Shown here piece by piece: positions 1 to 7,155 of a stretch of DNA of 47,417 nt (positions are counted from its first letter, which is position 1; the number at the start of each line of letters is the position of its first letter). The DNA lies in contig DASUGD010000037.1 in assembly GCA_036274195.1 (NCBI GenBank), positions 1 through 47,417 of the forward strand, given 5' to 3'. A program made the translations under genes and the position numbers. A model generated the notes under the pieces. The model was not told the DNA's origin. It searched no databases and saw only the letters and a list, made by a program, of their open reading frames with translations. Source of the DNA: JAJKIV01 sp036274195 (GTDB taxonomy: Bacteria > Gemmatimonadota > Gemmatimonadetes > Gemmatimonadales > Gemmatimonadaceae).

Positions 1-480
1 CGCGAAGAGCAGGGCGGCCAGAATCGCTGCGAGCGCCGCGATGAGCCAGAGTCGCTCCATGCCGGCCCGCACGATGAGCCAACGTATGATGGTCGGTGCA
101 TAGCACAGGGCGATCCAGAAACCGAAGCCGCCGATGATGGACGCCGCCGTGCGCCAGAGATACGTGCCGAATCCCCACGTCTCGCCGAGCACGCGCGTGC
201 GGAGTGGGTACGCGGCCGCGATCAGGAAGACGAGCAGGAGCGGGATGCCCCACGCGGCGTTGGCTCCGCCGAACACGATCATGACCGCGGCGGCGACGGC
301 AATGCTACGAACGTTTACTCGGCGACGGTTCGAGAGCAGTTCCGGCAGCGCCGGGTCGTTGGCCTTGCCGGTCAGGCGCCGATCGTTCCACCACGCGACG
401 AGCGCTGGCACCACGGCAGCCGCCAGCACGAGCAGCGCGGAGCCGGAGGCCTGACCGCCGGGCAACGGGATTGGGATCAT
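1..480 (-). CDS. multi-pass membrane protein, N-terminal part (runs off the window)
   Basis: A frame with no stop runs from an ATG at 480 leftwards to base 1, giving 160 residues without an end. The start reads MIPIPLPGGQ, followed by a first hydrophobic segment (about residues 14-30), a charged stretch with a WWNDRRLTG motif, and then three further hydrophobic segments (about 60-90, 112-135 and 145-160). It is therefore an integral membrane protein. The layout, with a basic loop followed by a conserved-looking RVLGETWGFGTYLW stretch, reminds me of membrane-embedded M48-like peptidases of Acidobacteria and Gemmatimonadota. The zinc motif would lie outside the window, so this is only a suggestion. 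It is transcribed away from the AP2-like gene at 718. Confidence 0.6.
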   Translation of the reverse strand, partial: MIPIPLPGGQASGSALLVLAAAVVPALVAWWNDRRLTGKANDPALPELLSNRRRVNVRSIAVAAAVMIVFGGANAAWGIPLLLVFLIAAAYPLRTRVLGETWGFGTYLWRTAASIIGGFGFWIALCYAPTIIRWLIVRAGMERLWLIAALAAILAALLFA

Positions 481-650
481 TTAACTGACACTGCCTGACG
501 TCGGGGAATCGACGACACACGGCGGCACCGGGGACGCCGGGCCGGCGGCTCCTACGTTGTGGGCGCCGCCCGCGTTATGACAAGGACCGGGGCGCGGAGG
601 CGAAGCTTAACGGCAGGTTAACGACGAGCGGGCGCGCAATGTGTTTCTCC

Positions 651-674
651 CGTTAGGACGTTAGGCCGTTAGGC
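651..674 (+). repeat. three tandem copies of the CGTTAGGC octamer
   Basis: Three head-to-tail 8-bp units sit between two divergent genes: CGTTAGGA at 651-658, then CGTTAGGC at 659-666 and 667-674. The unit is the same octamer that is scattered through the whole window. This is the only place where it is tandem. It ends 43 bp before the ATG of the AP2-like gene. Confidence 0.9.
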
Positions 675-717
675 ACCGCTATTGGATTCGACGCGGCTTG
701 TCACTATCTTACGACCC

Positions 718-1002
718 ATGGCTACCACTACTCGCAAGCGCGCCTCGTCAGGCGCCAAGCGCCCCGGCATCAGCCGGATCGACCAGGAGTCCACTCGCAC
801 CCACGGCTTCTTCGCGCGCTTCGGTTATGCGCGTGACAAGAACGGCACGTGGCGCCCGAAGCACCGCGCGTTCTTCGGGGATGCGAGTCACGGCAGTAAG
901 AAGAAAGCCCTCGCTGCTGCTGAAACCTGGCTCGGGAAGATCGAGCGGGCCGAGAAGCGCGGCAGTAGCGGCGGCGCGAAGAAAGCCGCGAAGAAGAAGT
1001 AG
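718..1002 (+). CDS. small basic AP2/ERF-like domain protein
   Basis: A 94-residue, strongly basic protein beginning MATTTRKRAS. The middle (about residues 25-80) has the layout of a bacterial AP2/ERF-like DNA-binding domain: a beta-rich start (THGFFARFGYARDKNGTWRP), an FFGDASHGSKKKAL segment, and an amphipathic helix AAETWLGKIERA. The last 20 residues are a Lys/Ala/Gly tail ending KKAAKKK, like the tails of histone-like proteins. I infer that it binds nucleic acid. A TTG at 682 would extend the frame by 12 residues, but the ATG at 718 fits better. It is a single-gene unit followed by a terminator hairpin at 1096-1130. The tandem CGTTAGGC triplet lies just upstream. The AP2 call is by pattern only. 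Confidence 0.7.
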   Translation: MATTTRKRASSGAKRPGISRIDQESTRTHGFFARFGYARDKNGTWRPKHRAFFGDASHGSKKKALAAAETWLGKIERAEKRGSSGGAKKAAKKK

Positions 1003-1095
1003 CGACGTTCTTCGGGTCGACCGTCCCGCGCCACTGACACTCGGCGGCGCGGGGGACCGAGTGTCCCCTCCGACATCGCATCAACACCAACGCGA

Positions 1096-1130
1096 ACGGC
1101 CTCGGAACGCTTTCCAGCGTCCGAGGCCGT
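1096..1130. terminator. hairpin between convergent genes
   Basis: A 14-bp stem with one bulged A pairs 1096-1110 with 1117-1130 (arm ACGGCCTCGG, loop TTTCCA). It lies between the stop of the AP2-like gene and the stop of the DUF4142 gene on the other strand, where a terminator working in both directions is expected. There is no long T run. Confidence 0.6.
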
Positions 1131-1143
1131 CGTCGTTTCACGC

Positions 1144-1749
1144 TCATCCCTGCTTCGACCGCAGGTCCTCCGCTGCCTTCCGCCCGGCGTCGAGATTCAC
1201 GCGCACATCGCTCAGGAATTTCCTCACCGACTCCTGACGTACGCCGCCATCCTCGAGCGCGTCGTCGATCTCATCCATCAGGTCCTTTCGTACCTGGATC
1301 ACGCGGTCCAGGTACGCGCGGTTGAAGTCGGCCCCGTTCCGCGACTCCAGGTCCCTCATCGCCTCCGCCTGGTCACCGATGACATCGCGGTCCGGTAGCA
1401 CCGGCGCGATATTCAGGCGGTCGGCGACGTCCTTGATGCCGCGTTTCGTCACCGCGTTCTCGCTCACCGCCTGGGACGCGAAGTCGTTCACTGGCCCGGT
1501 CGTCTTGCGCTGCGCGAGCCGGTCGGTGGCGATCATTGCCGAAAACGCGGTGTCGAGCAGGGCAAAGACGTTCTCGTCGGTGAGCACCGCCGCCACCGCC
1601 GGCGCCACCGACGCGGGCGCCGAGTCGATCACGCCCACCGTACCAGCCGACGTATCGACCTTGGGAGTGCGACGATCGCCGCCGCATGCCACGGCACCGG
1701 ACGTCGCGGCGAGGAGAGCGAACGCTCGAACATTCACCGAATACCACAT
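1144..1749 (-). CDS. DUF4142-like lipoprotein
   Basis: A 201-residue exported protein. The chosen ATG at 1749 is preceded by a GAGGG element and gives a typical lipoprotein signal: MWYSVNVRAFALLAATSG, then AVAC with the lipidated Cys, then GGDRRT. The rest is a helical domain with the features of the ferritin-like DUF4142 family: a 'LTDENVFALLDTAF' first helix, a 'VNDFASQAVSENA' region, and two long charged C-terminal helices. The family is found in cell envelopes and its function is unknown. An earlier in-frame ATG at 1803 would add 18 residues before the signal and is less likely. The gene is divergent from the AlaX-type gene, with about 66 bp between starts. Confidence 0.75.
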   Translation of the reverse strand: MWYSVNVRAFALLAATSGAVACGGDRRTPKVDTSAGTVGVIDSAPASVAPAVAAVLTDENVFALLDTAFSAMIATDRLAQRKTTGPVNDFASQAVSENAVTKRGIKDVADRLNIAPVLPDRDVIGDQAEAMRDLESRNGADFNRAYLDRVIQVRKDLMDEIDDALEDGGVRQESVRKFLSDVRVNLDAGRKAAEDLRSKQG

Positions 1750-1815
1750 GGGGAGTCCCTCGGTGCAGGTAATGCACGGCCCACTGCGACTCGGCGCGAG
1801 CATACAGCGAGCCAG

Positions 1816-3000
1816 ATGACGTCTCGACTCTACTATACCGACGCCTACGCCACGGCCTTCGACGGACGCATCACCGAGGTCTCCGCCGACGGACAGCGGG
1901 TATATCTCGACCGAACCGCCTTCTACCCAACGTCGGGCGGCCAGCCCAACGACCTCGGCTCGCTAGGCGGAGCACAGGTCGCCGACGTCGTCGACGAGGA
2001 TGAGCGTATCGCGCACGTGCTCGCCGCGCCACTCTCGGAACATGCGATCGGCGACTTCGTGCGCGGCGAGATCGACTGGCGACGCCGGTTCGATCACATG
2101 CAGCAGCACACCGGGCAGCACCTTCTGTCCGCAGTGTTCGCCACGCTCTTCGGCTACGAGACGGTCTCCGTTCACTTCGGGGCCGATCGCTCGTCGCTCG
2201 ACCTCGACGTTGGGATGATCGATGCCGCTCAGCTCGTCGAAGCCGAACGACGAGCGAACGAGATCGTGTTCGAGAATCGGCCAGTGAGCGTGAGCTTCGA
2301 GGACGCGTCCACCGCGACCGGCCTTCGCAAGCCGCCACCGCGAGAAGGCACGCTACGCATCGTGACCATCGCCGACCTCGATCGCAGCGCGTGCGGCGGC
2401 ACCCACGTGCGCACCACCGGCGAGATCGGCGCGATCACCCTCCGCGGAACGGAGCGGATTCGTAAACAGACGCGCGTCGAGTTCCTGTGCGGGGCGCGCG
2501 TCATTCGTCAGGCGCGCGCCGATTTCGAGGCGCTCTCCGCCATCGCGCTGTCAGTCAAGGCATCGCTCGCCGAAGCACCCGCGCTCGTCGCCGCGCAGAG
2601 TGCCGAGCTTCGCGACACCATGGCCGCCCGCAAGCGACTCGAAGGCGAGCTCGCCGTGCACCAGGCCCGCTCACTCTACGACATGACCGCGCCGACGCCG
2701 GGTGGCGTTCGCGTCGCGGTCCTCCGCCGCGACAGCGGCTCCCTGGAAGACACTCGCCCCCTGGCGCAGGCCTTTGCTTCCTTGCCGAGGACAGTGTTCA
2801 TCGCGGCAGTCCTGTCCCCGGCGACCGTGCTCGTTGCCGCTGCCGATGACGCCGGCGTCGATGCCGGCCGCCTTCTCAAGGCGGCCCTCGCAGCCGTAGC
2901 GGGCAAAGGCGGTGGGTCGCCGCGACTGGCGCAGGGCTCGGTCCCTAACGCGGAGGCGCTCGAGGGCGTCGTGAGCGCCATCCGCGACGCGATCGCGTAA
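1816..3000 (+). CDS. AlaX-type alanyl-tRNA editing hydrolase with DHHA1 domain
   Basis: A 394-residue stand-alone relative of the editing half of alanyl-tRNA synthetase. It should hydrolyse Ser-tRNA(Ala) (and Gly-tRNA(Ala)) in the cytoplasm. The N-terminal beta-barrel carries FYPTSGGQPND (about residues 36-46). The editing domain has both zinc signatures: HTGQH (His98 and His102) and CGGTH (Cys193 and His197). About 150 residues follow, containing a coiled segment (AARKRLEGELAVHQ) and a Gly-rich DHHA1 end (KGGGSPRLAQGS). The length fits the long AlaX class that carries DHHA1. The alpha/beta hydrolase gene begins only a few bases after the stop, so the two are probably cotranscribed. All key metal ligands are present. 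Confidence 0.93.
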   Translation: MTSRLYYTDAYATAFDGRITEVSADGQRVYLDRTAFYPTSGGQPNDLGSLGGAQVADVVDEDERIAHVLAAPLSEHAIGDFVRGEIDWRRRFDHMQQHTGQHLLSAVFATLFGYETVSVHFGADRSSLDLDVGMIDAAQLVEAERRANEIVFENRPVSVSFEDASTATGLRKPPPREGTLRIVTIADLDRSACGGTHVRTTGEIGAITLRGTERIRKQTRVEFLCGARVIRQARADFEALSAIALSVKASLAEAPALVAAQSAELRDTMAARKRLEGELAVHQARSLYDMTAPTPGGVRVAVLRRDSGSLEDTRPLAQAFASLPRTVFIAAVLSPATVLVAAADDAGVDAGRLLKAALAAVAGKGGGSPRLAQGSVPNAEALEGVVSAIRDAIA

Positions 3001-3012
3001 GGCAGCGTGTCC

Positions 3013-4512
3013 ATGCGAATGACGGGTCGTCGTTGCGGCGTCGCGCCGCGAGTGTCGTTGGTGACGACGCTGCTGCTCGCGGCGCCAGCATGGCTCTCCG
3101 CACAGGCGATGCCGCCGGACTCGGCGCTCGCCCGCCTGGACACCACGACCCATCGCATCGACGCGACGCTCCCCGCCGGACGCGTCATCCAGCGCATCAC
3201 GGCACGCACGGACACCAGCCAGCGTTATGCGCTGTACTTGCCGTCCGCCTTCACGCGCGAGCGGCAATGGCCGATCCTCTTCCTGCTGGATCCACGCGGG
3301 CGCGCCCTCGTCCCTCTCCAGCGGTTTCAGCCGGTCGCGGAACAACTCGGCTACATCGCGATCAGCTCCTACAACACGCTCAGCGATGGCCCCGCCGAGC
3401 CTAACTATCAGGCGATGAACGCCATGCTCGAGGACGTGCAGCGGTCGCTGCCCGTGGACTCACGGCGCTTCTATCTCGTCGGCTTCTCCGGCACGGCGCG
3501 GTTTGCCTGGGTGATGACGACGCAGCTTCCCGGCACCATCGCCGGCATCATCGGGGCAGGTGCCGCGGTCCCGGGTGGCCGCGCGTGGACACAGTCGAAC
3601 ATTGGGAAGTCGTCGCCCGTGCTGTTCGGGACGATCGGGATCCTCGACCCGAACTATGAGGAGCTCCGATCGTTCGACGCCGAGCTCGACACCATCGGCG
3701 CGATCCATCACGTGGAACGGTTCGATGGCGGGCACCAGTGGCCGCCGACCGAGCTCTCGACGCGCGCCGTGGAATGGCTGGAGCTCCAGGCAATGCGTCG
3801 TGGCCTGAAGCCGCGTCAACAGCCGTGGATCGATTCGCTGTACCAGGCGTGGCTCGCGCGAGCAGCCCGGATCGACTCGGCCGGCGACGCGCCGGCAGCC
3901 GCCCGACAGTATCGCCACATTCGCGCCGACTTCGACGGGCTCACGGACGTGAGCGCTGCTGCCGTTAGGTTGGCGGCGCTCGAGCGCGACCCGCGCGTGC
4001 GTCGCGCAGCCGACGCCGAAGCCGCGGTGGCCCAGCGAGACGCGAAGCTTGCCTCGGCACTGGTGGCGTTCGCGGGCGAGTTGAAGGCCTCCCCATCACC
4101 TCCGTCCATCGATCAGGCACGCAAGCGGCTCGAGCTGGACGCGCTGCGCCGGGACGCGGCACGCACGGACGACTCGACCGCGGCGATCGCTGCGCGGCGC
4201 GCGCTGGAGCGGATCTTCATGCACATGTCGTCCTACGTTCCGCGCGACTTCTTCGACACGAAACGTTATGCGCACGCGGCGTACGCGCTGCAGATCGCCC
4301 GGCTTGTCCATCCCGATGATGGCGGGGTCTGTTTCTGGCAGGCGCGTGCGCTCGCACAGGTGGGCGACAAGGCGAACGCCCTGGCGGCGCTGGAATGCGC
4401 GGCGGCGAGCCGCCAGATCAGCGCCGAGGCGATCGAAGCCGACTCGCTGCTGGCGCCGCTGCGCTCGGATCCGCGGTACGATGCGGTCGTTAGGCGACTG
4501 AAGGGCGGCTGA
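3013..4512 (+). CDS. secreted alpha/beta hydrolase with C-terminal helical repeats
   Basis: About 500 residues. A signal peptide (VSLVTTLLLAAPAWLSAQA) shows export. Residues 60-260 have an alpha/beta-hydrolase layout: 'ILFLLDPRGRA', a nucleophile elbow GFSGTA (the Ser of G-x-S-x-G), a 'LFGTIGILDPNYEE' strand, and a late catalytic-His candidate in GGHQWPP. This resembles the esterase/PHB-depolymerase-like class. The last 200 residues are all-helical, with a TPR-like ending (CFWQARALAQVGDKANALAALECA). The substrate cannot be read from the sequence. GTG 3007, ATG 3013 and ATG 3019 are all possible starts; I chose 3013 for its spacing from an AAGG element. The gene is likely in an operon with the AlaX gene. 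It carries CGTTAGGC near its 3' end (Val-Arg). Confidence 0.75.
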   Translation: MRMTGRRCGVAPRVSLVTTLLLAAPAWLSAQAMPPDSALARLDTTTHRIDATLPAGRVIQRITARTDTSQRYALYLPSAFTRERQWPILFLLDPRGRALVPLQRFQPVAEQLGYIAISSYNTLSDGPAEPNYQAMNAMLEDVQRSLPVDSRRFYLVGFSGTARFAWVMTTQLPGTIAGIIGAGAAVPGGRAWTQSNIGKSSPVLFGTIGILDPNYEELRSFDAELDTIGAIHHVERFDGGHQWPPTELSTRAVEWLELQAMRRGLKPRQQPWIDSLYQAWLARAARIDSAGDAPAAARQYRHIRADFDGLTDVSAAAVRLAALERDPRVRRAADAEAAVAQRDAKLASALVAFAGELKASPSPPSIDQARKRLELDALRRDAARTDDSTAAIAARRALERIFMHMSSYVPRDFFDTKRYAHAAYALQIARLVHPDDGGVCFWQARALAQVGDKANALAALECAAASRQISAEAIEADSLLAPLRSDPRYDAVVRRLKGG

Positions 4513-4523
4513 TAGGCGACTGC

Positions 4524-4577
4524 CGGGGACCGGGGACGGGGGACGGGAAACGGGAAACGGGAAACGGGAACCGGGAA
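4524..4577. repeat. heptanucleotide array (GGGGACC/GGGAAAC units)
   Basis: Directly after the hydrolase stop, G-rich 7-bp units follow each other: variants of GGGGACC, then three GGGAAAC and one GGGAACC. Only one arm is present here. It belongs to the same class as the arrays at 7051, 10214, 15787, 23354, 32679, 36276, 39271 and 43628. Confidence 0.8.
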
Positions 4578-4583
4578 GAAGCG

Positions 4584-4811
4584 TGTCATTCCGAGGGGGG
4601 GCGCCGAAGGCGCGGAGGCGAGGAATCGCCGTCGTCCCGGTAGAGGGGCTCTGTTCGGACGGTCTGACTGCGCCGCTCCGGCATCCAGAACGGCGGGACG
4701 GGCAGGCATCCAGAACGAAGGGGTCGACCGCTCATGCGTATGACCCCTCCGTTCTGGATGCCGGCACTGGATGACCGATCGTGGCGATCCCTCGCTCCGC
4801 TCGGAATGACA
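4584..4811. repeat. composite dispersed repeat with nested inverted repeats
   Basis: The left part (4584-4640) is the dispersed repeat that begins TCATTCCGAG and carries the core GCGCCGAAGGCGCGGAGG. The right part ends in the inverted form CTCGCTCCGCTCGGAATGAC (about 4791-4810). Inside are two nested palindromes. 4678-4693 (CCGGCATCCAGAACGG) pairs perfectly with 4749-4764. 4706-4725 pairs with 4742-4761 at 19 of 20 positions, with a 16-nt loop. Related copies lie at 25064-25107 and 39209-39264. The unit has no coding capacity and looks like a non-autonomous interspersed repeat. Confidence 0.8.
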
Positions 4812-4858
4812 AATGGCCTGTTTGACACACGGCCCAAGAGTTGAATAGAAGAGCCACA

Positions 4859-5368
4859 ATGGCTACCCGCTCACCCACGCGCGTTTCGACAAGTCCCGGC
4901 ACCTCGCTCGGCAAGAGCGGCGGGGTTGGTCGCGCGCGCCGTGTCGCGCGCCTCCTCGACGACCTCATTCGCATCCCCGGCACGAACGTCGGCATCGGGC
5001 TCGACCCCATCATCGGCCTCATCCCGGGCGTCGGCGACATGGTCGGCGGCCTCATGTCGAGCTACATCCTGTTGGTCGCGGCGCGAGAAGGAGTGCCTGC
5101 GTCGGTTCTCACCCGCATGCTCGGCAACATTGCGCTCGACAGTGTGCTCGGCGTCGTCCCCGTCCTCGGCGACCTGTTCGACGTCGGCATGAAGTCGAAT
5201 CGCCGGAACGTCGACCTGCTCGAGCGCTATCTCGCTACGCCATCCACGACCAAAGCGGCAAGTCGGGGGATCGTGGCCCTCATAGTTCTGGCCGCGATCC
5301 TGCTCGTCGTCGGCGTCATCGCGGCGGGCGTGTGGGTTGTGCGGCTGCTGGGGCGCCTCGTAGGCTGA
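4859..5368 (+). CDS. DUF4112 membrane protein
   Basis: A 169-residue protein starting at ATG 4859 (MATRSPTRVS), with a purine-rich AGAAGAG element upstream. The conserved core 'IPGTNVGIGLDPIIGLIPGVGD' region followed by 'MKSNRRNVDLLER' is the DUF4112 signature. Hydrophobic segments cover about residues 45-80 and 90-110, and a strong C-terminal transmembrane helix spans about 140-165 (IVALIVLAAILLVVGVIAAG). The function of the family is unknown. Upstream lies the composite repeat. The 3' end overlaps the convergent amidohydrolase pseudogene by 53 bp. Confidence 0.88.
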   Translation: MATRSPTRVSTSPGTSLGKSGGVGRARRVARLLDDLIRIPGTNVGIGLDPIIGLIPGVGDMVGGLMSSYILLVAAREGVPASVLTRMLGNIALDSVLGVVPVLGDLFDVGMKSNRRNVDLLERYLATPSTTKAASRGIVALIVLAAILLVVGVIAAGVWVVRLLGRLVG

Positions 5369-6920
5369 GCACACCCGCGTCATAGGCAACCCTTCCGCCG
5401 ACCATCGTCATTACGCTCACCGTCTCCGGTAGTCGGTCGTCAGGCACCGCGAAGATGTCCTGCGACAACACCGCGAGGTCCGCCAGGTATCCGGGCGCGA
5501 GTGTTCCTTTCCTCCGCTCCGAATGTTCGGCATACGCGCTGCCGCGTGTATACGCCACGACCGCCTGCTCACGACTCAGCGCTTCTCCCGGGCTGTCCGG
5601 ATGGATGACCGCGAGTTGCAGATTGAGAAAGGGATTGGGCGGGCCGTCCGACCCGATAGCGAGTGGAATCCCATCAGTCACGAGCGAAGCGAACGGCTGA
5701 TAGTAGCGTGACCGCGCGTCGCCGAACCGGGCACGCATCCGGTCGGCGCCATCGGTGAAGTGCGTAGGGTTCTCGACGACCACGACGCCCAACCGCCGCG
5801 CGCGAGCGCGGAGGTCAGGCGTGAGCCACTCCGCGTGCTCGAAGCGAGGCCGCAACTGCCTCCACGTGGACTCCGGCGCAACCGACTCCATGGTGGCGAG
5901 CGTCAGCGCGAGGGCGCTGTCGCCAATGACGTGCAGAACCGGCTGTGATCTTACTTTCGGCTCATCCGAACGGCCGTGTTCCGTGAAGGCCTGGGCGGCG
6001 CGGCGTCATTCGCTCGTGAGGCGCCGGACCGAGTCCGTCGCTGGCATGGCGATCACCCGAACCCGAATCGGTAGCCGAGCAGCGTCGAGCACTCGAAACG
6101 TCGTCGCCGGGTCGAGCGCGTTGGCCATGTCCTGAATCGACGTGATCCCCATCTCGAGCGCGCGGGTGGCATGGCGCCGAAACGCAGTGACCAACACGCT
6201 CTCCGCCTGCTGCGACCGCAGCGCGCGCAGCGCATTCCAGCCAGCGTACTCGTGAAGCAGCCCTGTTACGCGCCCCTTCCCTCGACCCGGATACGGAGCG
6301 CCCTGTCGCTCGTAAAACCCGCCGAGCGGATCCGGGGCGTCGTCGCGGATGTTCAGCGCGCGCAACGCCGCCGAGTTCAGAATCACACCGTGTCCCGTGT
6401 TTGCGATCAGGATCACGGGATGCGCCGGGGCGACCGAGTCGATCGCGTCACGTCTCGCGTGAGCGTCGTCGAGTATGCGTGCGTCGATATCGGTACGTAA
6501 CCAGGTGCCCGCGCGAACCCGGCGCACCATGACGGTCAGCGAGTCGAGCACGTCGCGAAGGGCCGGATCCGGAACGGGATCATTGCTCGTGGTGAATGCG
6601 ACGCCGGGCAGCGGTGCGCCGAGATGGTCGTGCGCGTCGTTGAAGCCCGGTATAACTGCCCGTCCGCCTGCGTCGATGCGCTTCGTGTTCGCGTTGCCGA
6701 GCGCGAGGATCTCCGACGTACTGCCAACGGCGATGATGCGGTCACCACGGACCGCCACGGCCTCGGCCCACGGTCGGCTCGGATCGGCCGTGAAGACGCG
6801 AGCGTTGACGATCACGATGTCCGCTGTCGCCTTCGACCTTCCCTGAGCATGCAACGCGCGAGCGGACAGGCTCGCGGCAGCGAGAACGCTGGCGGCGGCA
6901 GCAATACAGCGTCTACACAT
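5316..6920 (-). pseudogene. broken YtcJ-like amidohydrolase
   Basis: Two pieces in the same reading frame make one damaged gene. The 5' piece (6920-6006, 304 residues) has a signal peptide (AAASLSARALHAQG), the N-terminal composite-domain start 'TADIVIVNARVFTAD' and the metal motif FNDAHDHLG. It ends at a TGA at 6006-6008. The frame then continues without a break through QPVLHVIGDSALALT, the 'LHVIGDSA' strand of the family, then GVVVVENPTHF and a C-terminal ending with the typical 'GTLAPGYLADLAVLS'. The junction around the TGA lacks the roughly 50-60 residues that full-length relatives carry between these strands. The lesion is therefore an internal deletion plus a stop, not just one base change. 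The ATG at 5891 probably gives no active enzyme. In relatives this is a metal-dependent amidohydrolase of unknown substrate. Confidence 0.75.
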
Positions 6921-7050
6921 GGTGTTTCTGGTGGTGCTTTCGGGGTTGTACGGCTCGCGAGGTCAGCGTTCGTGGTTCTCTTTTGACATAACCCAACTCG
7001 AGAATTCGCTCCGCCGCGACGCTATCCTGAACTCGGGTTCGCTCCACTAC

Positions 7051-7153
7051 GGACTGGGGACTCGGCCGGGAAGCTCAAGCTCTTAGCGCCGAGGATACTT
7101 CCTCTGCCGCAATAGCCTCCCGGCCGTGTCTCTAGTCCCCAGTCCCCAGTCCC
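7051..7153. repeat. paired heptanucleotide array (AGTCCCC)
   Basis: The left arm 7051-7071 (GGACTGGGGACTCGGCCGGG...) is matched by a right arm at 7118-7153 made of TCCCGGCCG, a 7-nt bulge and then AGTCCCC repeated. It ends 2 bp before the ADOP stop codon. The transcript of that gene would fold into a long hairpin here, so it may serve as its terminator. Confidence 0.8.
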
Positions 7154-7155
7154 GA

